Notes under the pieces: generated by a model
Database searches by the model: none
Told to the model about the DNA's origin: nothing
The model's input: only the letters and a program-made list of their open reading frames with translations
From: Pseudomonadota bacterium
Lineage (GTDB): Bacteria > Chloroflexota > UBA6077 > JAJPHF01
Length of the DNA: 23,407 bases
NCBI GenBank assembly: GCA_021325365.1
Contig: JAJPHF010000075.1
Span: forward strand, 1 to 23,407
Direction of reading: 5' to 3'
In this document: positions 8,163 through 14,509 of the stretch, piece by piece
Layout: every line of letters begins with the position of its first letter
Numbering within the stretch: the stretch's first letter is position 1
Position numbers and translations under genes: made by a program

Positions 8163-8188
8163 CGTAGGGCAGGGGCTTGTCCCCTGCC
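8163..8188. repeat. CGTAGGGC stem-loop downstream of binding-protein gene
   Basis: CGTAGGG (8163-8169) leads into a perfect 8-bp hairpin, GGCAGGGG (8168-8175) and CCCCTGCC (8181-8188), with loop CTTGT. It begins about 45 bases after the stop at 8118, so it may double as a transcript end, although no T-run follows. The head matches the CGTAGGGGCG elements at 2671 and 2776, and the AGGGG..CCCCT stem resembles the longer hairpin at 11266-11298. Confidence 0.5.
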
Positions 8189-8291
8189 GCCCAGTCGACG
8201 CTGCCTGACTCGATGGTTCTGATGACCGCTACTCAAGACGCGGAGCCGCCAGGCTGTCGCGCGCGTGACGGCCGGCGGGGAGCTACGGGCG

Positions 8292-8297
8292 TATACT
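8292..8297 (+). promoter_or_regulatory. -10-like TATACT upstream of Tat lipoprotein gene
   Basis: TATACT lies 39 bases before the ATG at 8337, in the context GGGCGTATACTGG. The same hexamer sits upstream of marR at 22014. No convincing -35 box is at 16-18 bases. It supports separate transcription of the second binding-protein gene. Confidence 0.4.
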
Positions 8298-8336
8298 GGC
8301 GGCAACCGAATTGTGTAGCCGCCACCGAGGATCGCC

Positions 8337-9341
8337 ATGGCCGCCGCTCCCGGGCTCCCGTTCAGCCGCCGCGGCTTCGTCCGGGCCGCGGGCCTGGCCA
8401 GCCTCGGGCTGCTGGCGGGGTGCGGGCGGCTACCGGGCCAAGAACAGCACTCGGTGCGGATGCCCGTGGTCGGGGTGCTCACCGCCGCCACGTTCTGGCT
8501 CGATAGCTTCCGGCAGGCCTTGCGGGACCACGGCTACGTGGAAGGCCAGAATGTCGTCGTCGAAGTCCGCTCCTCGGAAGGGCAAGAAGAGCCCCTCGCG
8601 GACTACGCGCGCGAACTGGCCCGCCTACCGGCTGACGTGATCGTGGTCGGCGGTCTGCCCGCCATTCGCGCGGCGATGGCGGCGACGAGCCGCATTCCGG
8701 TCGTCATGGTAGCTGGCGGCGCGGACGCCGTCCGAGCGGGCCTGGTGGCCAGCCTGGCACACCCCGGCGGGAACGTGACCGGGCTAACCGATTTTGCCGA
8801 GCAATTGACGGCGAAACGCCTCGAGCTCATCTGCGACACGGTCCCCGGGGTCCGCCGCGTGGGGGTCGTCCGGGTGCCCGCGGCTACCGCCGAGCAATGG
8901 CAGGAAGCCACGGTCGCCGCGCAGCAGCTGGGCATCGCGCTGGAGGCGTTAGACGTGCAAGCCCCGCAGGATCTGCCTACGGCCTTGTCGATCGCCGCCC
9001 AGAACGAGTATCAAGCCATCCTGCTGCTGCTCGACCCCCTGACCGTGCTCCACCAGGCTCAGCTTGGGCAGCTGACGTTGGCGAACCACCAGCCGGCGAT
9101 CCATAGCATGAAGGGGTTCGCGGCCGCGGGCGGTCTGCTCGCCTATGGTCCGAGCATAACGGACCTGGCGCGCCGAGCCGCGGCCTACGCGGACAAGATC
9201 CTCAAGGGCGCCAGCCCCGCCGACCTCCCCGTCGAGCAACCTACCACCTTTGACTTCGTCATCAACCTCCAGACCGCCCAGGCGCTCGGCCTCACCATCC
9301 CCCAGCACGTGCTGCTCCAGGCCACCGAGATGATCCCGTAG
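8337..9341 (+). CDS. ABC transporter substrate-binding protein of the ABC_sub_bind (PF04392) type, Tat-exported lipoprotein
   Basis: A 334-residue protein; ATG at 8337 with GAGG 6 bases upstream. The N-terminus carries a twin-arginine motif SRRGFVRAAG (10-19) and then a lipobox LLAGC (C29), so it is probably exported folded and lipidated. The body has the family pattern VGVLTAATFWLDSFRQALRDHG, YARELARLPADVIVVGG, AHPGGNVTGLTDF, KRLELICDTVPGVRRVGVV and DKILKGASPADLPVEQPTTFD. This matches the PF04392 family, whose members bind amino acids such as tryptophan or related solutes. The usual partner permease and ATPase genes are absent, so it is an orphan binding protein or uses a transporter elsewhere. 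It has its own -10-like box, so it may not be co-transcribed with the 7051 gene. Confidence 0.9.
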   Translation: MAAAPGLPFSRRGFVRAAGLASLGLLAGCGRLPGQEQHSVRMPVVGVLTAATFWLDSFRQALRDHGYVEGQNVVVEVRSSEGQEEPLADYARELARLPADVIVVGGLPAIRAAMAATSRIPVVMVAGGADAVRAGLVASLAHPGGNVTGLTDFAEQLTAKRLELICDTVPGVRRVGVVRVPAATAEQWQEATVAAQQLGIALEALDVQAPQDLPTALSIAAQNEYQAILLLLDPLTVLHQAQLGQLTLANHQPAIHSMKGFAAAGGLLAYGPSITDLARRAAAYADKILKGASPADLPVEQPTTFDFVINLQTAQALGLTIPQHVLLQATEMIP

Positions 9342-9492
9342 CCCGGCACGGATACCGTCGATCGTTCCCCGTTCCAGCCAAGACGATTCTCGCTGTCCAC
9401 ATTGTGCGAGTCAGCTTCGCGGGGATAGTCGGCCAGAGTCGGCCTTCGCCGTGGACGGCGCGGCGCCGCGAGCGCTTGGCGAGCGCGGTATC

Positions 9493-9598
9493 CTAGGGCA
9501 CTAGCACGACCTTGCCCGTCGCCTCGCCCGCCTCCACCAGCTCGTGCGCCTCGCGGGCACGCGCCAGCGGCAGCACCGCCGCGATCAGCGGCCGGATG
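9493..9598 (-). pseudogene. 3' remnant of a zinc-type MDR dehydrogenase gene (duplicate of 14510-14615)
   Basis: This 106-base stretch matches 14510-14615 with 5 mismatches (about 95% identity by my count), same orientation. It keeps the last 34 codons and the stop (from IRPLIAAVLPLA to KVVLVP) but has no upstream gene body: similarity stops abruptly at 9598/9599. The five changes fall in four codons, three silent and one changing Gln to Arg. This pattern suggests the fragment came from a coding paralogue rather than from a neutral copy of the gene at 14510. It could also be one end of a duplication made by island integration into the 3' end of the gene. Confidence 0.85.
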
Positions 9599-9605
9599 AA
9601 CGCAC

Positions 9606-9707
9606 CTACTCTTGAGATGCGGACGAGAGGGAGTCAAGAAGAGGCCGTATCCTGTCCCAATCTACACCGGCTGAGCGAAACGAGGGAGCGTTCCCTTCAA
9701 AGACATA
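9606..9707 (-). pseudogene. Out-of-frame 3' continuation of the 9697-10221 gene
   Basis: One base out of frame with the end of the 9697-10221 frame, the minus strand continues for 33 codons (YVFEGNAPSF to SSASQE) and stops at 9606-9608. The YVFEGNAP segment aligns with YVFDLRLGAP in the paralogue at 11326-11898 and AYIF in the one at 10243-11238. Removing one base from the AA near 9708-9709 would join the frames as RPQHILYVFEGN. So the gene is frameshifted, either truly or by sequencing error. The restored stop lies only 8 bases from the dehydrogenase remnant. Confidence 0.6.
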
Positions 9708-10221
9708 TTAGGATGTGCTGCGGGCGGTCCCCGCTCGGCGACAGAAAATCGCCCTCCAAGATCACGAGTGTCAGAGGATGCACCGTGCGGGGAGTCGCGT
9801 AGGGGCCACTCGCTATAACCCCGCCCGAGCGGGTCCACGGTGGGGGCGATGGCAGTGGCTCGTAGCATCCCCCAACCGGAATCGCCAGAGTGCGAAGATC
9901 GCAATCTGTCACGGCCCGGGCGACAATAATTCTCGGGCTGCCACTCACTACCCTATACTCCATGAGGACTTCGGTGAGCGCGTGCCGAGCGAGTTCATAC
10001 TGCCACGACGACGTGACACCCTCTCCAGAACACTCTTGGGCTTCCACGTGCGTCGCCATGGTCAGATTGGTCGCTAGCAGCAAGCTCGCAACCGCTATAT
10101 GCCGCACGATATCCATCCGTACGGAATCTGCACGCTTCAACCGGCAACCCGCTATCTCCAACGTCGCCGCCAAGGCAGCCAGGGGGCGGTAGACCCGCGC
10201 GGGCACCTCCTCAATGCTCAT
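9697..10221 (-). CDS. Hypothetical secreted-type protein, paralogue A of a local three-gene family, 3' frameshifted
   Basis: A 174-codon frame. The ATG at 10221 has GGAG 6 bases upstream and lies 21 bases after the stop of the 10243 gene, suggesting an operon. An internal ATG at 10116 would give a cleaner signal peptide (MDIVRHIAVASLLLATNLTM.., possibly cleaved near VEAQ), so the start is uncertain. The region YRVVSGSPRIIVARAV..DLRTLAI..LTLVILEGDF aligns with FRSVNGTPEVKLARPV..LPSLGL..LMLVILHGDF of the gene at 11326 and with the gene at 10243. It ends early after GDF because of a frameshift; the rest of the domain is in another frame (9606-9707). GC content is visibly lower than in flanking genes. 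Function is unknown. Confidence 0.6.
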   Translation of the reverse strand: MSIEEVPARVYRPLAALAATLEIAGCRLKRADSVRMDIVRHIAVASLLLATNLTMATHVEAQECSGEGVTSSWQYELARHALTEVLMEYRVVSGSPRIIVARAVTDCDLRTLAIPVGGCYEPLPSPPPWTRSGGVIASGPYATPRTVHPLTLVILEGDFLSPSGDRPQHILICL

Positions 10222-10242
10222 CCGAATCTCCGGCGTGACGCA

Positions 10243-11238
10243 CTACTGGCTAGTGACCGTCAGCCGGCCGCGCCACCGAGTCGAGCTATCTGAGGCAGCA
10301 TAGTCGTAAGCGCCAGGGAGGTTGAAGATCACTGACCAGCGCCCAGCGGGCGTGATCGGTCCAGAACCCCAACCACCAGACGCCCCCCCTACTGGCGCGA
10401 TTGCGACGGGCATTTCGCTATCGTTCACCCAGGTCACTTGTGTGCCAACTGGTACTGTAATCTCCGGCGCCTGTACACCGCGCTCGTCAATATGCAATCG
10501 TACATACTGCATAGGTCCAGTAGTGCCACAGACGGTGGGGATGAAGTAAGCACTCCTTGGGTCACAGAGCGTCGGCCGCATCACTCCGCACGTATCAACC
10601 TCAGTCACCAGGGCCGTCTCGGCACAGCTCGGCGGCACCACGGAGTAGTTTCCCTGCCCCGGAAATACTGGTTGCCCCGGTCTACGGCCCGGTGGGGGTA
10701 GTGTGGCAAGCCCTGGTGGGCTTACCGGTGACATGCCCGTGGATGTTGAGAGATGATCGTCCGGCAAATCGGGGTTGCTGAGCAGCGTCCGGAATGAACC
10801 GCCGCGGCGGGACGCTTGCCACGCCAGTAGGCTCTCCGAGCGAGGATGGAAGATATATGCTATGTAGCGCACTCGAAACCGCTCGGCGTCTGGCCCCAGG
10901 CTGTCATACTTTGAACTATCCCACCACGGGATAAGCCCGAGATCTCCTCCGATCACAACCACCACAAGCGTGGTATCCTCATCCGACTGAAGCCAATCCA
11001 TTAGGCCAAAACTGGATAATTCCGATGTCTTGAGTATCCGGACCAGGGCCGTTTGTAGCTCCCCGCTAAGGATGCGAAAGTGCCTCTCAGTGTAGTCGAG
11101 CGCGGTTTGCTGCATCGAGTCGAACGTGCCATCGGCGCTATGGTCCACTCCGCTTGCTGGGCTTATCGTCCCACTTGCCACCGTTACGTGAGAGAAGAGT
11201 CCGAGGAGCGCCAAGATTCCCAGCACTTCCTTCCGCAT
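10243..11238 (-). CDS. Hypothetical exported protein, paralogue B: family domain plus cupredoxin-like domain without copper ligands
   Basis: A 331-residue protein from ATG 11238. An N-terminal signal peptide is visible (MRKEVLGILALLGLFSHVTVASG). Residues about 42-160 form the domain shared with the genes at 9697 and 11326 (FRILSGE, LSSFGL, LVVVVIGGDL, YIAYIF, RRGGSFRTLLSNPDLP). A Pro/Gly-rich linker (about 165-203) and four cysteines (C205, C217, C225, C237) follow. Residues about 258-329 resemble a plastocyanin-like domain (ITVPVGTQVTWVN, GSGPITPAGRWSVIFNLPGAYDYAAS, RGRLTV). The usual His, Cys, His and Met copper ligands are all replaced, so it probably does not bind type 1 copper. Two sampled 60-base lines are 58% GC, against 73% in the 7501 line. 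The function is not known. Confidence 0.75.
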   Translation of the reverse strand: MRKEVLGILALLGLFSHVTVASGTISPASGVDHSADGTFDSMQQTALDYTERHFRILSGELQTALVRILKTSELSSFGLMDWLQSDEDTTLVVVVIGGDLGLIPWWDSSKYDSLGPDAERFRVRYIAYIFHPRSESLLAWQASRRGGSFRTLLSNPDLPDDHLSTSTGMSPVSPPGLATLPPPGRRPGQPVFPGQGNYSVVPPSCAETALVTEVDTCGVMRPTLCDPRSAYFIPTVCGTTGPMQYVRLHIDERGVQAPEITVPVGTQVTWVNDSEMPVAIAPVGGASGGWGSGPITPAGRWSVIFNLPGAYDYAASDSSTRWRGRLTVTSQ

Positions 11239-11265
11239 CGCTGGACCTACCCCACTGGTGAGATT

Positions 11266-11298
11266 GGCAGCAGGGGCCTCTGCCCGGCCCCTGCTGCC
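11266..11298. terminator. Perfect 13-bp stem-loop between paralogues C and B
   Basis: GGCAGCAGGGGCC (11266-11278) and GGCCCCTGCTGCC (11286-11298) pair perfectly around the loop TCTGCCC. It lies between the stop of the 11326 gene and the start of the 10243 gene, both on the minus strand. It could reduce read-through from C into B or protect an mRNA end. There is no T-run, so it is not a classical intrinsic terminator. Confidence 0.55.
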
Positions 11299-11325
11299 TG
11301 CCTACACATGGTTATAGCGCCTAGC

Positions 11326-11898
11326 CTAGTGAGGAGGGAGGGTCGGCATCGCTGCTGGAGACGCAGGGAGCGTAGCGCCGTACGGTCCGCGATAGGGCGG
11401 CGCCGTCGGCGCAGGCGTCAGAGCATAGCCAGCGGGCAGCGGTGGTGCCGCGACCGGGGTCGGGTCGAGCGGGAGGCTGGGATCATTGAGAGCCTGACGG
11501 AAGCGGCCGCCTCGCGGAGAGGTCGCTATTAGAGTCGGCGCCCCTAACCGCAGGTCGAACACATAGGCGACGTGGCTCACCTGTATCTTCCGACCAGGCG
11601 TGATATTACGATCCCAGCCGGGAAAGCCCCCGGCTATATCGAAGTCACCGTGCAGGATAACTAACATGAGTGGTGGGTCATTGTCAGCGTAGGGCACTCC
11701 GTAAAGACCGAGCGATGGCAGTTGTGAGGCCAGCACCGGCCGAGCGAGTTTCACTTCGGGAGTGCCGTTCACTGAGCGGAAATTAGCGCGGCTGAACTCA
11801 ATTGCTCGCTGCGCCACGTCCTGAGCGGACGCGCCTACTAATGGTGCCAATAGTGTAGTATAGGCAGCACGGTATTCTGGTATGGTGGCCTCGACCAA
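11326..11898 (-). CDS. Hypothetical protein, paralogue C of the local family, 5' end uncertain
   Basis: The annotated frame has 190 codons from a TTG at 11898, with no ribosome site seen. The frame stays open upstream to a stop at 12091-12093 and reads like protein (for example FGYDGATFSPATAPGWGHL), but has no ATG, GTG or TTG before 11898. The true start may be lost or shifted. The shared domain is clear: FRSVNGTPEVKLARPV, LPSLGLYGVPY, LMLVILHGDFD, HVAYVFDLRLGAP, SPRGGRFRQALNDPSLP. A proline-rich tail follows (about 145-190), with no cupredoxin domain, unlike paralogue B. A sampled 60-base line is 53% GC. Export is not shown for this copy. Function is unknown. Confidence 0.6.
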   Translation of the reverse strand: MVEATIPEYRAAYTTLLAPLVGASAQDVAQRAIEFSRANFRSVNGTPEVKLARPVLASQLPSLGLYGVPYADNDPPLMLVILHGDFDIAGGFPGWDRNITPGRKIQVSHVAYVFDLRLGAPTLIATSPRGGRFRQALNDPSLPLDPTPVAAPPLPAGYALTPAPTAPPYRGPYGATLPASPAAMPTLPPH

Positions 11899-12028
11899 GT
11901 AGAGATGGTCAGATAGAGCATGATCGGATAGATGCCCCCATCCCGGAGCCGTCGCGGGTGAGAACGTGGCACCATCGTAGCCGAAAGTGCTCGGATTGGC
12001 AATCGGAAGAAATTCGGAGTTTTCAACC

Positions 12029-12058
12029 AGAGACCCCCGAATTTTTTCGGGGGTCTCT
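12029..12058. terminator. Perfect 13-bp stem-loop downstream of the response regulator gene
   Basis: AGAGACCCCCGAA (12029-12041) and TTCGGGGGTCTCT (12046-12058) pair perfectly around a TTTT loop. On the minus strand it lies about 110 bases past the response regulator stop and before paralogue C, so it fits a transcription end. The bases after the stem are not T-rich in either direction, so efficient intrinsic termination is not assured. The open frame upstream of paralogue C runs through it. Confidence 0.6.
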
Positions 12059-12167
12059 ACAAGGCTGCGGTAGGCGGAGCGGAGCGCAGTCTAGATCCAA
12101 GCGGGTTGCTTGACTGGGCGGCCGACGTTGCTGGGGTGCAGTCGGGGTCCACCGGAGACGTGCATGA

Positions 12168-12926
12168 TCATGCCACAGAGATCCTGTTTCCATCCGTGGC
12201 CGGTAGGGTGAGGAGACCGCTTTGGAGAGCCTGGACCACCACGCCCATGCGTGAGTGCACGTGGAACTTCTCGATGAGATGGGAGAGATGATCCGCCGCC
12301 GTCTTGGCTGACAGACCAAGAGCGGCGGCGATTTCGTCGTTGCTGTGATCGAGGACCAACAACTGAAGGCTCTCGCGTTCCCGTGGAGTGAGGTGCTCTC
12401 GGGCAATGCTCGTAGCCGGCTCTACGTGGAGGTCCACTTGGACCGTGGACCCTATGCCCGTCCGTCCGGTCTCGACGACTTGCACCGCCTGGCCCTGCGC
12501 CACGAGACGGACCGCCTTGGCGAGCTCCGCGGCTCCCACCGTCTTGGGTAGATACCCCAGGGCGCCCATCTGCCGGAGCGTTCGCTCGTCACCGCTGTTG
12601 GGATCGCCCGTAATGGCCAGGACGGCCACCTCGGGCGCGCGGCGGCGTACCTGCCGGGCTACCTCGATGCCGCTCATATCCGGCAGCCGCACATCCAGCA
12701 GCAGGACATCGGGGCGATGCGCCTCAACCAGCGGCAGCGTCTCGGCGCCCAGCATGGCCGTGCCCACTACCTGGACCCCGCCGGCTCTCTCCAGCCACGT
12801 CTGCATCCCGGCCAGAACCATGGGATGGTCGTCCACGATCACGACGCGGATCGAGGCTGGACAATGCGCCCACACCTTCGCGCGCTCCCGCATTGGCCCA
12901 GCGGCCTGGTCCCCATCTGTCGCCAT
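12168..12926 (-). CDS. NarL/LuxR-family response regulator
   Basis: A 252-residue protein. The ATG at 12926 is chosen because GGGAG lies 8 bases before it; a longer frame from 12998 lacks such support. The receiver domain (about 26-142) has acidic pair D32/D33, phosphoacceptor D78 in LLLDVRLPD and K128 in YLPKT. The LuxR-type helix-turn-helix (about 178-235) reads LTPRERESLQLLVLDHSNDEIAAALGLSAKTAADHL. On phosphorylation it should bind DNA as a dimer. The double-PAS protein gene (13154-14281) lies upstream on the same strand, 227 bases away, but that protein has no ATPase domain, so the phosphodonor is not evident. The 12-bp palindrome GCATGATCATGC overlaps its stop codon. Confidence 0.93.
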   Translation of the reverse strand: MATDGDQAAGPMRERAKVWAHCPASIRVVIVDDHPMVLAGMQTWLERAGGVQVVGTAMLGAETLPLVEAHRPDVLLLDVRLPDMSGIEVARQVRRRAPEVAVLAITGDPNSGDERTLRQMGALGYLPKTVGAAELAKAVRLVAQGQAVQVVETGRTGIGSTVQVDLHVEPATSIAREHLTPRERESLQLLVLDHSNDEIAAALGLSAKTAADHLSHLIEKFHVHSRMGVVVQALQSGLLTLPATDGNRISVA

Positions 12927-13153
12927 TGGTCTGCTCCCCCACGCTGGGCAGTGGTGCCCCAGCCGAGCGCAGCATCCGGCAGCCGGTGTATGGATCAAAC
13001 GATGGGGGAGGCAAAATGTTACACGAGACGCAGGTGCCGGGCGCAGCCGACCAAGCGCGCCCAGCCGGAGAGGTGGTGCAGGGCACAGGCACCAGCGGTC
13101 CTCAGCGCTTACTGAGGCGGCACCGGGCGGGCGCCGGCGTGCCGTCCGCCGGG

Positions 13154-14281
13154 CTACTCGCTGGATCGGTCGAGGTCCAGGACGGGACCCACCACGGTGT
13201 CTTTCGTGGCGACACGCACGACCCGCCGGAGCTTCGCGACCCCCTCGAGCGCCGTGTAGAGGCTTTCCCGCGCGCCCTGCAACAGCTTAGCCAGGTCTGC
13301 CGGCACCGCCACTTGGTGGGGCACCCACTCCAAGATGCTCAAGGCTGCCACCATGTTGTTGTTCAACAGGTCGGCCAGCTCGCGGCCCGCGAGGACCACC
13401 CCTTCCAGCCGGGCCTCCTCCTCAGCCTTCTTGAGTAGCAGCTCTTGCGCGTGCTTGCGTTTGGTGATGTCCCGGAAGTTGCCCACGACGGCCTGGACGC
13501 TGGGCTCCGCCAGCCGATTGGTCCAGACCGTTTCCAGCCAGCGCCAGGTGCCATTGCGGTGCCGGACCCGCATCTGGCCCGTCACGCTGCTGCCGGGCCG
13601 CTGGAGCACCGCCTGGAACAGCCTCCAGGCCTTCTCGCCGTCGTCCGGGTGCATCCGCTCGAAGACGCTCCGTCCCGTCCGCTCCTCGGCCCGGTAGCCG
13701 AGCATACGGGTCATGGCTGGGCTGACGTACTGAATCGTGCCGCTGGCATTTACAAGCCCAATAGCATCCGCGCTGTGCTCGACAAGAGCGCGGAAGCGCT
13801 GCTGGCTCTGGCGCATCGCCACCTCCGCCTGGCGGCAGGCCGAGATATCGCGCGCGGCCACGATGAGCCGCTCGGCGCCTCGCTGATCTGAGCTGAGCGA
13901 GAGCTGTACGGTAGCAAGGATGTGCTCCCCGGTCTGGCGAAGCAGGCGCCACTCTCCGCTGTAAGCAGTACGGTCGGCAAGCACGGCCTGGACGGCGGCC
14001 CGCGCCTGTGGGAGATCGTCAGGGTGAATCCGATCGAAGAGCGTAGTCTGGATGAGCGCATCCGGCTGGTAGCCCAGCACGCGGGAATGCGAGGGAGACG
14101 CGTAGAGGATCGTACCCTCCCGATCGAGCAGTGCGACCAGATCCAGCGAGTTCTCGGCGAGCAAGCGGTAGCGCTCTTCGCTGAGGCGGAGGGCGTGCTC
14201 CGTAGCGTGCAGCCGTGCGAGCACGTCCCGGCCTGGTTTGTGGCCGCCTCGCGCCGGCCTTGGCCGCCGTCCCATCGCCAT
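13154..14281 (-). CDS. Double PAS-domain protein with degenerate histidine-kinase-like C-terminus
   Basis: A 375-residue cytoplasmic protein. The ATG at 14281 is preferred to the GTG at 14284 because GGAAGGGTG ends just before it. Two PAS/PAC units are visible: about 37-155 (ERYRLLAENSLDLVALLDREG to VAARDISACR) and about 160-282 (FRALVEHSADAIGLVNASG to GNFRDITKRK). The C-terminal about 90 residues contain LAGRELADLLNNNMVAAL, which resembles the dimerisation helix of PAS kinases but has no histidine at the expected place. No N-, G1- or G2-box ATPase follows; the protein ends DLDRSSE. It is therefore probably a sensory partner or a kinase remnant, not an active kinase. Its neighbour downstream is a NarL-type regulator. 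Confidence 0.85.
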   Translation of the reverse strand: MAMGRRPRPARGGHKPGRDVLARLHATEHALRLSEERYRLLAENSLDLVALLDREGTILYASPSHSRVLGYQPDALIQTTLFDRIHPDDLPQARAAVQAVLADRTAYSGEWRLLRQTGEHILATVQLSLSSDQRGAERLIVAARDISACRQAEVAMRQSQQRFRALVEHSADAIGLVNASGTIQYVSPAMTRMLGYRAEERTGRSVFERMHPDDGEKAWRLFQAVLQRPGSSVTGQMRVRHRNGTWRWLETVWTNRLAEPSVQAVVGNFRDITKRKHAQELLLKKAEEEARLEGVVLAGRELADLLNNNMVAALSILEWVPHQVAVPADLAKLLQGARESLYTALEGVAKLRRVVRVATKDTVVGPVLDLDRSSE

Positions 14282-14509
14282 CACCCTTCCGCTGACCTAG
14301 CGGCCCGGTGCGCTGAGCAGCCCAGCCTATCAGCGCGCTGGTTATCCACTAACGCATCTAGAATAAACCGGTCCGCGGACAGCGTGTTACAAGGACGCGC
14401 CTCACGCTGGCTGACCGCAGCGCAGCGCTGAGAGTGGTCGCGCGCGGGGCCGTTCCACAAACGATCGAGGTTGGCGGTGAACGCGCAGAGGCAGGAGGCC
14501 GCCGGGCGA

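Noticed and set aside
9662..9904. 80-codon minus frame overlapping paralogue A
   Set aside because: It is an overlapping alternative frame without a ribosome site; only its neighbouring frame (YVFEGNAP) matches the paralogues.
14371..14380. Palindrome GTCCGCGGAC upstream of the PAS gene
   Set aside because: A 10-bp GC palindrome is expected by chance in this composition and nothing else marks it as an operator.
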